The translations under genes and the position numbers were made by a program. This document shows positions 17,798 through 26,618 of a stretch of DNA of 64,000 bases, piece after piece (position 1 is the first letter of the stretch; each line of letters opens with the position of its first letter). Source of the DNA: CAWUKT01 sp963923035 (GTDB taxonomy: Bacteria > Bacteroidota > Bacteroidia > J057 > JADKCL01). The stretch covers positions 86,942-150,941 of the forward strand of contig CAWUKT010000006.1 in assembly GCA_963923035.1 (NCBI GenBank), given 5' to 3'. Below the pieces are notes generated by a model that was not told the DNA's origin, did no database searches, and saw nothing but the letters and a program-made list of their open reading frames with translations.

Positions 17798-17843
17798 CAG
17801 AAAGAGAGAGATGAGGTGGAAGTCTGAGGGGAAAGAAAAGGAA

Positions 17844-18563
17844 TTACCAGTGGGTTGCCGGGCGAATGCGGTACCAGGGAAAAGGGGAGTCGACCTGTCC
17901 CAGCAGGCGCCGGGTCATCCGGTGCCACAGCGTCCCTGGGTCGTACAGGGATTCTCCGCCCAATTCCTCCATTTCTTCCCGCGCATGGTGGTGGTAATGC
18001 CCAGCCAATTCCCCGTAGCCCATTTTCCGGTAATACGTTTGGCTCCTCATCTTGGCTTTTTCCACCTGGTCCCGCTTGTAAAATGGTGTGTCCAGGATGT
18101 GGATTTCTCCTCCCGGGTTCAACAGGTCGGTCAAGCGTTCCACCAGAGCCGTCAGGGCGGGGAAATACTGGACGGATGCCCCCATCACGATCACGTCGAA
18201 TTGGCCGAGCTCGTCGTGGAAGACATCGGCTTCGCGGAAGAGGAGGTTGTCCCGGTCGGAAAAGATTTCACGGGCCTGGTCCATTTCCGAGGCAATGCGC
18301 TCGACACCAATGACTTCGGAGTCGGGGAGGCGGGAGAGGTGGTGGCTCATCCAGCCAATGCCACATCCCAGGTCCAGGATCCGCAGCGGTTGGTCCAGGC
18401 CGCGGAGGTAGCCCATGAGCCGGACCAGCGAAGCCTTTCGCTGGCGCCATTCACGGGCCAGGGGATGGTTGGAGTCAATATCAGGGAGTTTTCGCAGGAC
18501 CGCATCCGGATAGACACGCCCCTCTCGTTGGCGGAGGGCAGTATAATCGTCGGAGAAACTCAT
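17844..18563 (-). CDS. SAM-dependent methyltransferase
   Basis: 239 residues from the ATG at 18563 (MSFSDDYTALRQREG). The open frame runs further upstream but only inside the neighbouring gene. The class I methyltransferase core has motif I ILDLGCGIGWM (about 68-78), an acidic loop VIGVE (about 89-93) and DVIVMGASVQYFP (motif IV region). The C-terminal stretch with HYHHHAREEMEELGG is family-specific. Its ATG overlaps the TGA of the radical SAM gene (ATGA), so the two are made together. The substrate is unknown; a lipid or small-molecule product of the radical SAM enzyme is plausible. Confidence 0.8.
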   Translation of the reverse strand: MSFSDDYTALRQREGRVYPDAVLRKLPDIDSNHPLAREWRQRKASLVRLMGYLRGLDQPLRILDLGCGIGWMSHHLSRLPDSEVIGVERIASEMDQAREIFSDRDNLLFREADVFHDELGQFDVIVMGASVQYFPALTALVERLTDLLNPGGEIHILDTPFYKRDQVEKAKMRSQTYYRKMGYGELAGHYHHHAREEMEELGGESLYDPGTLWHRMTRRLLGQVDSPFPWYRIRPATHW

Positions 18564-19963
18564 GCCGACTGGGCTTTGCGGCGGTGCCACCACATGCCAG
18601 CCTTGGCGGCGACAGACCACAGCTTGTGCCGGGTCGCGCGGATATAGGATTTGCGGGCGAGTTGTTTGTGGAAGTTGACTTCGTTGTAGACGCGGCGGAC
18701 GGCGTAGTCGTAGTAGCGCCGCGGATAGGTTCGCTTGAAGTCGATGTCCCGGTCGGTGGAGCTTTCCCACGGAAGATCCGTGGTAAAATCGGCTTCTACT
18801 TCTTCGTAGAGCGCGGTTCCTTTGATGGGATAGGCTACGGTGATCGTATAGAGATCGGGATCGGAGACCACCAGGTGGTGGATCGTTTCCTCAATGTCTT
18901 CCTCTGTTTCCCCCGGATAGCCCAACATGATAAAGGTCCCCGCTTCGAGCCCTTCCGCCCGCGTAGCCTGGATCATTTCCCGCACCGTTTCGACCTTCAC
19001 CCTTCGATCCATCGCATCAATGATCTTTTGGGAACCCGATTCCGCCCCAATCCACACCCGGAAGCAGCCCGTTTCTTTCAACAGAGCAATCACTTCATCG
19101 TTCATCCGGTCGGCCCGGGTGATACACTCGTACCGCAACTGAATGCCGCGTGCGACGACCTCGTCCCGAAATTCCCGCAGCCATTTGTGGGAAACGGTAA
19201 AGACATCGTCCACGACCCAGAAGGATTCGACCCCGTAGGTATTGATCACCTGCTCAAACTCGTCGACCACCAGCTTGGGCTGGCGGCGGCGGTAACTCAG
19301 CCCGTAGACGGCCCGAGAGCACCATTTACACGTATAGGGACAGCCCCGCATCGTGCTGATGGAAGTCGTCGAGTGGCCGTGGAAATTTTTCCAGGTATCG
19401 AGGTAGGGTTGCAGGTCAATGGAGCTCCGATCGGGGATCGGGAGGGTATTGATATCGCGGATTTTGGTCCGCTCTTGCGTCTCGACCAACCGGTCCTTGG
19501 CGTTCAGGAAGGCGATTCCGGGAACCTGATCCAAAAATGGACTGAAGGCATTTCCCAGCGTACTGATCACATCGAACATCGTTTCTTCCCCTTCGCCCAG
19601 CACCAACACATCCGCCCCTGACCGCAGGAAATTCTCCTTGTGATTCCGCACTTCCGGCCCTCCCAGAATGATTTTCGTCCCTTTCAGTTCGGGTTGGGCG
19701 CGGACAAATTCGACGGTCTTCAGAATATTCACCTTCGTCATCAGGTTGACGTAAAGCCCAATAAATCGGGGGCGGTGGGTGAGGATGAATTGCTGTTGTT
19801 CGTCGAGGGTAGAGAAGGTCGAATCAAATACCTGAACATCGACATTCCGTTCTTTCAGGTAGGCAGAAAGGTACAAAATGCCCAGCGGCGGATAAGGACG
19901 CATAATTTTTTGCTCCTTGACATCTTCCGCAATAAAGTATCCGTGGCTGAGCAGAACATTCAT
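18560..19963 (-). CDS. B12-binding-domain radical SAM enzyme
   Basis: 467 residues from the ATG at 19963 (MNVLLSHGYF), preferred over a start at 19999 because it begins the first beta strand of the domain. An N-terminal cobalamin-binding-like Rossmann domain (about 1-135, with PYPPLGILYLSAYLKERN) is followed by a radical SAM core with CxxxCxxC at Cys208, Cys212 and Cys215 (RGCPYTCKWC). The layout is that of the BchE/HpnR-type enzymes, which methylate or rearrange unactivated carbons. The classical cobalamin histidine motif DxHxxG is not evident, so cobalamin binding is uncertain. It overlaps the methyltransferase gene by 4 bases. Confidence 0.85.
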   Translation of the reverse strand: MNVLLSHGYFIAEDVKEQKIMRPYPPLGILYLSAYLKERNVDVQVFDSTFSTLDEQQQFILTHRPRFIGLYVNLMTKVNILKTVEFVRAQPELKGTKIILGGPEVRNHKENFLRSGADVLVLGEGEETMFDVISTLGNAFSPFLDQVPGIAFLNAKDRLVETQERTKIRDINTLPIPDRSSIDLQPYLDTWKNFHGHSTTSISTMRGCPYTCKWCSRAVYGLSYRRRQPKLVVDEFEQVINTYGVESFWVVDDVFTVSHKWLREFRDEVVARGIQLRYECITRADRMNDEVIALLKETGCFRVWIGAESGSQKIIDAMDRRVKVETVREMIQATRAEGLEAGTFIMLGYPGETEEDIEETIHHLVVSDPDLYTITVAYPIKGTALYEEVEADFTTDLPWESSTDRDIDFKRTYPRRYYDYAVRRVYNEVNFHKQLARKSYIRATRHKLWSVAAKAGMWWHRRKAQSA

Positions 19964-20052
19964 GCGGGTAAAATAGGAAATAATTTGCCCTTCCTTCAAT
20001 CTACATGGGGCAGGGTGTCGGGAAAAAGAAAAACACCATTTTTAGGGTAGGT

Positions 20053-20979
20053 TCATCCAAAATGATCCCTTAAGAATTGGCCAAACAACGGCGCAACGGT
20101 AACCACCTGAAAGAGTGGTCCTTGGAGTTCTTCGGTCCGGGGGTGGGTATCGGTGACAACGATCTTGCGGAACAGGCCTGAGTCGCGTAGTCGGTCGGTG
20201 GATGTGCCGGGTAAAATACCGTGGGTGGCGATGGCGGTGATGCTGGTGGCTCCCGCATCGAGATAAGCCTGGGCGGCCTGGATCAGGGAACCTCCGGTGC
20301 GGATCATGTCATCGTAAATGATCACATGGGATCCATTGACCTTGGCATTCATGGCCGTCAATTCGGTTTTTTCCCCACTGATCCGCCGCTTGAACACAAA
20401 TGCTGCGTCCACGCCCAGATCATTGGCCAGGGATTCCACCCATTTTGCCCGTCCTGCATCCGTCGACGCCAATACATATTGTTCTCCCCCCAACTCCCGA
20501 ATCGTCTCCAAGATCACCGGTTTGGCATAGAGGTGGGTTGGTACGATGCCGCCTTCAAAATAGTAGGGGAGGCCTTCGGAATGGAGGTCCATGAGGACGA
20601 TCCGGGTTCCATTGGGAGCCATGGGAATGCTTGACAACAGCCGCGCCCGGGACTTGGCGGTGACGACTTCTCCGGGTTGGACCGCCCGCTCCATGGTCGA
20701 ATAGGCGAAATAAGGCGTTATCAGGGTCAACCCGCGGGCCCCATACTTCACCATCGCCCCGGCCAGGTCATAGAGTTCCAAGGTGTCTTCGTCGGTAGCC
20801 ATTCCACCAATCAACACCACCTCCTGCTCATCAACCGGCGTTAGAATGCGCTGGTAACGCTCCCCGTCGGGGAATTTTTTGACTTCCACTTCGCCCACCT
20901 GAAAGGAACAATCCGCGGAGATGCGGTCGAGCAGGTATTGGTAGGAGCGGGTGGAGAAAAGGACAATATTACGCTTCAT
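20053..20979 (-). CDS. prs: Ribose-phosphate pyrophosphokinase (PRPP synthetase)
   Basis: 308 residues. It makes PRPP from ribose 5-phosphate and ATP. The PRPP loop DDMIRTGGSL (about 219-228), the FPDGERYQRI substrate segment (about 36-45), a DLHSEG segment at the place of the usual DLHA, and a PYFAYSTMER element at the ATP site are visible. The sequence is clearly diverged from the common bacterial enzyme, as expected for a second, dedicated copy. Its start lies inside the 3' end of the nicotinate phosphoribosyltransferase gene (11-base overlap), so it probably supplies PRPP for NAD salvage. Confidence 0.88.
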   Translation of the reverse strand: MKRNIVLFSTRSYQYLLDRISADCSFQVGEVEVKKFPDGERYQRILTPVDEQEVVLIGGMATDEDTLELYDLAGAMVKYGARGLTLITPYFAYSTMERAVQPGEVVTAKSRARLLSSIPMAPNGTRIVLMDLHSEGLPYYFEGGIVPTHLYAKPVILETIRELGGEQYVLASTDAGRAKWVESLANDLGVDAAFVFKRRISGEKTELTAMNAKVNGSHVIIYDDMIRTGGSLIQAAQAYLDAGATSITAIATHGILPGTSTDRLRDSGLFRKIVVTDTHPRTEELQGPLFQVVTVAPLFGQFLRDHFG

Positions 20980-22435
20980 GGCGGGCAGCTTGAATGAGTT
21001 GCATTTTAAGGTCGTACAACTGCTTTTCCAAGCCGACCGGATAGGATGCAGGCTCGGAAAGTTGGCGTACAGCGGCTGGCAAGGCCTTGAGTTGGGCCTG
21101 TGCGTAGGCGCGGGATTCCGAAAGTGTTGGGTGTTTATATACCCGTTGGCCGTCCCGGAAGACCGGGACCAGCAAATCCTCGGTCCGGTCGTGGACCGGA
21201 ACCGGATGCGCCTGGCCCGCGTGGAGCGGGTCCATCATCTTCTCCATGAGCGGCGTAAATTCTTCGTTGTACAACAAATCGCCGACCGGCGTGTCGCCCT
21301 GAAACAGCCGCCGGACCTGGATGATTCCCGGATTCGAGACCTTGATCAATTGCTCCGACAACTTGACCTTATAATCCCATTGATCTTCGCCATTGCGGAT
21401 GGCAGCCAATTTATAGACGCCGCCCAAGGCAGGCTGGTCGTAAGCCGTCGCCAACTTGGTGCCCACGCCCCACACCGCGATTTGTGCCCCTTGTGCCTTC
21501 AAATCGGCGATCACATGGTCGTTCAGGTCGTTGGAGGCGACGACGGCGGCGTTCGGGAAGCCCGCTTCATCCAGCAATTTGCGGGCATCGATGCTCAATT
21601 GGGCGAGGTCCCCTGAATCCAAACGAATGCCAGCCATCTCGTAGCCTTTCTCCCTCAGTTTCAGCCCAACCTGAATGGCATGTTTGACGCCTTCGAGGGT
21701 ATCGTAGGTGTCGACGAGGAAGATGCAGTTGTTGGGGAGGGCCCTCGCATATGCCTCGAAGGAGGCGATTTCCGATTCAAACGACATGACCCACGCGTGG
21801 GCGTGGGTGCCTTTGACCGGGATGCCGTAGAGCTTGCCGGCCAGGACATTGGACGTGGCGTGGCACCCGCCGAGGTAGGCGGCGCGGGAGGCAGCCAGCC
21901 CTCCATCAATGCCCTGGGCCCGCCGCAATCCGAACTCCAGGACGGTATCACCCTCGGCTGCCTGGCAAATCCGCGCGGCTTTGGTCGCGATGAGGGTTTG
22001 GAAATTGAGGATGGTGAGCAGCGGGGTCTCGATGAGTTGCCCTTGGTACAATGGCCCCCGGACACGAAGCAGTGGTTCGTGGGGAAAGGCGACCGTACCT
22101 TCGGGCAGGGCTTCGATGGAGCATTGAAAGGGTGTGTCGCGGAGAAATTCGAGGAAGGCGGGCTCGAAGAGGGGAGAGCCGTCGTTGCCCGTGAGGGTCG
22201 CCAGGTAGTCCAGGTCCGAATCTTCAAATCCGAAATCAGCGAGGAAGTCCGCGGCGGCTTGCAATCCGGCCGCCACAGCGTAGCCACCTTTAAAGGGATT
22301 CTTCCGAAAGAAGAGGTGGAAGACGGCTTCTCTTTCGGCCATGCCATTTTTCCAGTAGCCATAGGCCATGGTGAGCTGGTAGAGGTCGGTCAGAAGGGTG
22401 AGGGAAGGGCGGTAAAGTTGGCGCAATGGATTCAT
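20969..22435 (-). CDS. pncB: Nicotinate phosphoribosyltransferase
   Basis: 488 residues, full length for the long bacterial form. It converts nicotinate and PRPP, with ATP hydrolysis, to nicotinate mononucleotide in the Preiss-Handler route to NAD. The LTDLYQLTMAYGYWKNGM start, the FGLRRAQGIDGG segment, the KGTHAHAWVMSF region carrying the catalytic histidine and the RLDSGDLA phosphate-binding motif are all present. It is followed, with an 11-base overlap, by a PRPP synthetase gene, which makes a two-gene salvage operon. Confidence 0.92.
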   Translation of the reverse strand: MNPLRQLYRPSLTLLTDLYQLTMAYGYWKNGMAEREAVFHLFFRKNPFKGGYAVAAGLQAAADFLADFGFEDSDLDYLATLTGNDGSPLFEPAFLEFLRDTPFQCSIEALPEGTVAFPHEPLLRVRGPLYQGQLIETPLLTILNFQTLIATKAARICQAAEGDTVLEFGLRRAQGIDGGLAASRAAYLGGCHATSNVLAGKLYGIPVKGTHAHAWVMSFESEIASFEAYARALPNNCIFLVDTYDTLEGVKHAIQVGLKLREKGYEMAGIRLDSGDLAQLSIDARKLLDEAGFPNAAVVASNDLNDHVIADLKAQGAQIAVWGVGTKLATAYDQPALGGVYKLAAIRNGEDQWDYKVKLSEQLIKVSNPGIIQVRRLFQGDTPVGDLLYNEEFTPLMEKMMDPLHAGQAHPVPVHDRTEDLLVPVFRDGQRVYKHPTLSESRAYAQAQLKALPAAVRQLSEPASYPVGLEKQLYDLKMQLIQAARHEA

Positions 22436-22575
22436 GGGCGGGAAGTACTCAGTGAATTGGAGCGAAAATACATGATTCAGGGCTCAGAACTCAAATTTCT
22501 TTCGGGATGGAGGTGGAAAGGAGAGGGGCGGAGGAAATGCTGGTCAGGTTACCTATATATAAGGGTTCCTTTCTG

Positions 22576-22583
22576 TACCTTTG
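22576..22583 (+). promoter_or_regulatory. Promoter -7 element (TACCTTTG), leaderless type
   Basis: A perfect TAnnTTTG is followed by CGAC and the ATG at 22588. Transcription should begin at or next to the A of the start codon. Confidence 0.65.
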
Positions 22584-22587
22584 CGAC

Positions 22588-22827
22588 ATGAAAGAGAAAC
22601 GATTTACGACGACGCTCAGATGTGGTGGTTGCACGGCAAAAATCACACCCCTGATGGAGGCGGAACCTTCGATTGAAGAGTGGTCAGTAGACTTGGAAAG
22701 TGAAGGTAAGGTGTTGACTGTGAGGGGTAATGATGTGAAGTCTGATCGGGTGCTGGAGTTGTTGAAGGAAGCGGGGTTTGAGGGGAAAGAAATGAAACGC
22801 GGGATTTTTAAAAAAGTTTTTGGTTAG
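22588..22827 (+). CDS. Small heavy-metal-associated (HMA) domain protein
   Basis: 79 residues, the size of one ferredoxin-like HMA domain. The metal site reads RCGGCTAKI, so the usual MxCxxC is CGGC with two cysteines two apart. The reading frame is open upstream to 22507, but the promoter at 22576-22583 sets the start at 22588. Such proteins are copper chaperones or metal sensors. No P-type ATPase lies nearby, so the partner is elsewhere. Its C-terminus (RGIFKKVFG) is basic. Confidence 0.75.
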   Translation: MKEKRFTTTLRCGGCTAKITPLMEAEPSIEEWSVDLESEGKVLTVRGNDVKSDRVLELLKEAGFEGKEMKRGIFKKVFG

Positions 22828-22850
22828 AGCAATTCATCCTTCTATCTTTG
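22819..22850 (+). promoter_or_regulatory. Promoter P1 of tRNA-tuf operon
   Basis: TTTG at 22819-22822 and TATCTTTG at 22843-22850, 20 bases apart, match the Bacteroidota -33/-7 consensus TTTG / TAnnTTTG. Confidence 0.65.
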
Positions 22851-22909
22851 CCCTCCGTTAACCTACAAATCCCAAACAAGTGATTTACCGGTTAGGAGAG
22901 AAAAAAAGG

Positions 22910-22940
22910 TTTGAATTTGCCTCGTAAATCCATACCTTTG
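22910..22940 (+). promoter_or_regulatory. Promoter P2 of tRNA-tuf operon
   Basis: TTTG at 22910-22913 and TACCTTTG at 22933-22940, spaced by 19 bases, are a close match to the Bacteroidota consensus, about 95 bases ahead of tRNA-Tyr. With P1 it forms a tandem promoter, as expected for a highly expressed operon. Confidence 0.75.
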
Positions 22941-23035
22941 CAACTCGTTACGAAAATGTGCCTACCAAGCGCATTTTGTTCCTTGAAATTCAGTAAAAAA
23001 GGTCGTTTTCTTGCGACGCTACCAAGATTTAACCT

Positions 23036-23117
23036 GGGGAGATACCGAAGCGGTTAAACGGGGCAGACTGTAAATCTGTTGGCTACGCCTACGTAGGTTC
23101 GAATCCTGCTCTCCCCA
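23036..23117 (+). tRNA. tRNA-Tyr (GTA)
   Basis: Acceptor stem GGGGAGA / TCTCCCC, anticodon GTA at 23070-23072, and a long variable arm (class II). Discriminator A; the 3' CCA is not encoded. First of three tRNAs ahead of tuf. Confidence 0.95.
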
Positions 23118-23177
23118 CAAGTATAAAGAAACCTTCAGCGTAGCAGATCAAGACCTTTTTTCTGCTATCGATTTTAA

Positions 23178-23250
23178 GCGGGAGTAGCTCAGTTGGTAGA
23201 GCATCAGCCTTCCAAGCTGAGGGTCGCGGGTTCGAATCTCGTCTCCCGCT
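23178..23250 (+). tRNA. tRNA-Gly (TCC)
   Basis: 73 bases, acceptor GCGGGAG / CTCCCGC, anticodon stem TCAGC / GCTGA with anticodon TCC at 23211-23213, discriminator T. CCA is not encoded. Confidence 0.95.
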
Positions 23251-23255
23251 CAAAA

Positions 23256-23328
<73 letters not shown>

Positions 23329-23363
23329 CTTATTATTTTATAAGAGTTGAAGCATTCTAAAAA

Positions 23364-24560
23364 ATGGCGAAAGAGACATTTGAACGCACAAAGCCGCACG
23401 TAAATATTGGTACTATCGGTCACGTAGACCACGGTAAGACCACGCTTACGGCGGCAATCACTGTTGTACTTTCCAAAGGTGGTACGGCAGAAGTACGCGA
23501 TTTTTCCTCCATCGATAACGCTCCCGAGGAAAAAGAGCGCGGTATTACCATTAATACCTCCCACGTAGAGTATGAGACGGAAAACCGTCACTACGCTCAC
23601 GTAGATTGCCCCGGTCACGCCGACTACGTGAAGAACATGATTACGGGTGCTGCTCAAATGGACGGCGCCATCCTGGTAGTTGCTGCTACGGACGGCCCGA
23701 TGCCTCAAACCCGTGAGCACATCCTCCTGGCTCGTCAGGTAGGTGTTCCCGCCATCGTAGTCTTCATGAACAAGGTTGACTTGGTTGACGACGAAGAACT
23801 GCTTGACCTCGTCGAAATGGAAATTCAGGAACTCCTTGATTCCTATGACTTCCCCGGTGACGACACCCCGATCATCCGCGGTTCTGCCCTCGGTGGTCTG
23901 AACGGTGAGCCTGAGTGGGAAGCCAAGATTCACGAGCTGATGGCCTCTGTTGACTCCTTCGTTCCGGAGCCCGAGCGTGACATCGACAAGCCGTTCCTGA
24001 TGCCGGTGGAAGATGTATTCTCCATCACCGGTCGTGGTACTGTTGCTACCGGTCGTATCGAGCGTGGTGTTATCAACTCCGGCGAAGGTGTTGAAATCAT
24101 CGGTCTCCGTCCTGCTGACGAAAAGCCGATGACCTCTACCATCACGGGTGTTGAGATGTTCCGTAAGATTCTCGACCGTGGTGAAGCTGGCGACAACGTT
24201 GGTCTGCTTCTCCGTGGTATCGACAAGGCTGAGATCAAGCGCGGTATGGTAATCTGTAAGCCGCAGTCCGTTACTCCTCACACCAAGTTCAAGGCTGAGG
24301 TTTACGTTCTGGGCAAAGACGAAGGTGGTCGTCACACTCCCTTCTTCTCCAACTACCGTCCCCAGTTCTACTTCCGTACCACTGACGTTACCGGTGTAGT
24401 AACCCTCGGTAATGGCGTAGACATGGTAATGCCTGGTGACAACGTCACCATCGAAGTTGAACTCATCTACCCGATCGCAATGGAAAAAGGTCTCCGCTTC
24501 GCTATCCGCGAAGGTGGCCGTACCGTTGGTGCTGGTCAGGTGACTGAGATCATCGAATAA
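23364..24560 (+). CDS. tuf: Elongation factor Tu
   Basis: 398 residues. This GTPase delivers aminoacyl-tRNA to the ribosome. GTP-binding motifs are GHVDHGKT (about 19-26), DCPGH (about 81-85) and NKVD (about 136-139). Domains II and III are complete through the C-terminal VTEIIE. It follows three tRNAs in the order conserved in Bacteroidota, and a strong intrinsic terminator follows it. Confidence 0.98.
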   Translation: MAKETFERTKPHVNIGTIGHVDHGKTTLTAAITVVLSKGGTAEVRDFSSIDNAPEEKERGITINTSHVEYETENRHYAHVDCPGHADYVKNMITGAAQMDGAILVVAATDGPMPQTREHILLARQVGVPAIVVFMNKVDLVDDEELLDLVEMEIQELLDSYDFPGDDTPIIRGSALGGLNGEPEWEAKIHELMASVDSFVPEPERDIDKPFLMPVEDVFSITGRGTVATGRIERGVINSGEGVEIIGLRPADEKPMTSTITGVEMFRKILDRGEAGDNVGLLLRGIDKAEIKRGMVICKPQSVTPHTKFKAEVYVLGKDEGGRHTPFFSNYRPQFYFRTTDVTGVVTLGNGVDMVMPGDNVTIEVELIYPIAMEKGLRFAIREGGRTVGAGQVTEIIE

Positions 24561-24575
24561 GAATTCAATTATAAG

Positions 24576-24608
24576 TCAACCCGGCTCTTCCGGCCGGGTT
24601 GATTTTTT
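24576..24608 (+). terminator. Intrinsic terminator after tuf
   Basis: A perfect 10-bp stem (TCAACCCGGC / GCCGGGTTGA) with a 7-base loop is followed by TTTTTTG. It separates the tuf transcript from tRNA-Trp and secE. Confidence 0.9.
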
Positions 24609-24614
24609 GTATTT

Positions 24615-24687
24615 ACGGGAGTAGCTCAATTGGTAGAGCGACGGTCTCCAAAACCGTAGGCTGCGGGTTCGATTCCTGCCTCCCGTG
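24615..24687 (+). tRNA. tRNA-Trp (CCA)
   Basis: 73 bases, acceptor ACGGGAG / CTCCCGT, anticodon stem ACGGT / ACCGT with loop CTCCAAA and anticodon CCA, discriminator G. The 3' CCA is not encoded. It lies directly after the tuf terminator and 13 bases before secE. Confidence 0.95.
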
Positions 24688-24700
24688 CAAAGTTAAAGTT

Positions 24701-24895
24701 ATGAGCAAGTTAAAGGCGTGGTTCGCGACATACACAGACGAGTTGTTGTACAAAGTGCAATGGCCCTCTGTGCCGGATTTGCAAAGCAGTACCATTACTG
24801 TATTGGTAGCTTCCCTGCTGATTGCATTGGCGATCTTCATTATGGATTTCGCTTCGAGCAACGTCCTTTCACTCCTTTACGGAATCGGTAGTTAA
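24701..24895 (+). CDS. secE: Preprotein translocase subunit SecE
   Basis: 64 residues from the ATG at 24701. An open frame upstream runs through tRNA-Trp and is not coding. A short cytoplasmic amphipathic helix (DELLYKVQWPSVPDLQ) precedes one membrane helix (about 31-58), as in minimal bacterial SecE, the clamp subunit of SecYEG. It is followed by nusG in the universal order. Confidence 0.93.
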   Translation: MSKLKAWFATYTDELLYKVQWPSVPDLQSSTITVLVASLLIALAIFIMDFASSNVLSLLYGIGS

Positions 24896-24913
24896 TTAAG
24901 AATCGGTGTAGCG

Positions 24914-25456
24914 ATGGGAAAGCAATGGTATGTTGTCCGGTCTATTTCTGGACAAGAAAAAAAAGTAAAAATCTACATCGAGTCTGAAATCGAACGACTG
25001 AAACTGGAGGAGTATATTACCCAGGTATTGATTCCTACTGAGAAAGTGTTCGAAATTCGGAACGGTAAGAAGAAAATTCGGGAGAGAAGTTTCCTTCCCG
25101 GATATATTCTTATGGAGGCTGAGTTAGGTGGTGAGATTATCCAGGCGATCCGGGATGTTCCCGGAGTAATTGGTTTTCTCGGTACCGAGCGCGGCCAAAA
25201 ACCTGTTCCGCTTCGTCCCGCAGAAGTGAACAAGATTTTGGGTAAAGTCGACGAGATGAACGAATTGGGAGAAGTTCCCGAAGATCCGTTCCACGTCGGC
25301 GAACCGGTAAAAGTAATGGCTGGACCTTTCAATGGCTTTAGTGGAACCGTAGAGGAAATCTACGAGGACAAGAAAAAACTCAAAGTCATGGTGAAGATCT
25401 TTGGCCGGAACACGCCGGTTGAACTTAATTATTTTCAGGTAGAGAAGGAATTCTGA
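24914..25456 (+). CDS. nusG: Transcription termination/antitermination factor NusG
   Basis: 180 residues. The NGN domain (about 1-115, with WYVVRSISGQEKKV and SFLPGYILMEAEL) binds RNA polymerase, and the KOW domain (about 125-178, with GEPVKVMAGPFNGFSGTVEE) contacts ribosomal S10 or Rho. It sits between secE and rplK as expected. Confidence 0.96.
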   Translation: MGKQWYVVRSISGQEKKVKIYIESEIERLKLEEYITQVLIPTEKVFEIRNGKKKIRERSFLPGYILMEAELGGEIIQAIRDVPGVIGFLGTERGQKPVPLRPAEVNKILGKVDEMNELGEVPEDPFHVGEPVKVMAGPFNGFSGTVEEIYEDKKKLKVMVKIFGRNTPVELNYFQVEKEF

Positions 25457-25460
25457 TCCT

Positions 25461-25913
25461 ATGGCTAAGCAGATAGAAACCTACATCAAGCTGCAGATCA
25501 AAGGTGGTCAGGCGAATCCCTCACCTCCGGTAGGCCCCGCTCTTGGTGCGAAAGGCGTGAACATTATGGACTTCTGTAAGCAGTTCAACGCCCGGACCCA
25601 GGAAAAGATTGGCCAGGTATTGCCGGTGGTGATTACAGTCTATTCCGATAAGTCGTTTGACTTCGTGATTAAGACCCCGCCTGCAGCTGTTCTTTTGATG
25701 AAGGCAGCGAACCTCTCGAAAGGTTCTCCTGAACCCAACCGTAACAAGGTGGGTTCTGTAAACTGGGATCAGGTAAAGGAAATCGCCGAAACCAAAATGC
25801 CCGACCTGAATGCCTTTACCGTTGAAAGCGCTATGCGCATGGTAGCAGGCACGGCTCGGAGCATGGGTATTACCGTAGAAGGAACAGCCCCCTGGGAAGG
25901 GGAGGAAAACTAA
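25461..25913 (+). CDS. rplK: 50S ribosomal protein L11
   Basis: 150 residues, standard length. It binds 23S rRNA at the GTPase centre. The N-terminal KLQIKGGQANPSPPVGPALG and the C-terminal rRNA-binding domain with GTARSMGI are present. It starts 4 bases after nusG. Confidence 0.97.
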   Translation: MAKQIETYIKLQIKGGQANPSPPVGPALGAKGVNIMDFCKQFNARTQEKIGQVLPVVITVYSDKSFDFVIKTPPAAVLLMKAANLSKGSPEPNRNKVGSVNWDQVKEIAETKMPDLNAFTVESAMRMVAGTARSMGITVEGTAPWEGEEN

Positions 25914-25920
25914 TTGAGAT

Positions 25921-26616
25921 ATGGCAAAGATTTCAAAAAATCATACGAAAGCACTCGCGATGGTCGACCGTACGATTTCGTACACGATCGATGATGCTGC
26001 CGAATTGCTCAAGAAGACTTCCTACACCAAGTTTGACCAGTCGGTTGAATTGCATGTACGTTTGGGTGTAGACCCGCGTCAGGCCAACCAAATGGTGCGT
26101 GGTGTTGCGACCCTTCCTCATGGTACTGGTAAAAGCGTGCGGGTATTGGTTTTGACCAGCCCCGACAAGGAAGCCGAAGCCACTGCGGCTGGTGCTGACA
26201 TGGTCGGTCTGGACGAATACATCACCAAAATCAACGGTGGATGGACCGATATCGATGTGATCATTTGCTCTCCCAACGTGATGGGCAAAGTAGGTCGCCT
26301 CGGTCGGATTCTCGGTCCCCGTGGTTTGATGCCAAACCCCAAAAGTGGTACCGTAACCATGGACATTGGCAAGGCAGTGCAAGAGGTGAAAGCAGGTAAA
26401 ATCGACTTTAAAGTTGATAAAACTGGTATCATCCACGCTGCCATCGGCAAAGTATCCTTTACCGCAGACCAGATTGCCGACAACGCCCGGGAACTGACCC
26501 AGGTACTGAATCGCTTGAAGCCGGCTGCCGCCAAAGGCACCTACTTCAAATCGATCTTCCTGAGCAGCACCATGGGCCCTGGTATTCGCATCGATAACAA
26601 TTCAGTTGGAGTGTAA
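25921..26616 (+). CDS. rplA: 50S ribosomal protein L1
   Basis: 231 residues, standard length. It forms the L1 stalk at the E site and in many bacteria represses its own operon. The signature IDVIICSPNVMGKVGRLGRILGPRGLMPNPK spans about 113-142. rplJ begins 2 bases after its stop. Confidence 0.97.
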   Translation: MAKISKNHTKALAMVDRTISYTIDDAAELLKKTSYTKFDQSVELHVRLGVDPRQANQMVRGVATLPHGTGKSVRVLVLTSPDKEAEATAAGADMVGLDEYITKINGGWTDIDVIICSPNVMGKVGRLGRILGPRGLMPNPKSGTVTMDIGKAVQEVKAGKIDFKVDKTGIIHAAIGKVSFTADQIADNARELTQVLNRLKPAAAKGTYFKSIFLSSTMGPGIRIDNNSVGV

Positions 26617-26618
26617 TC

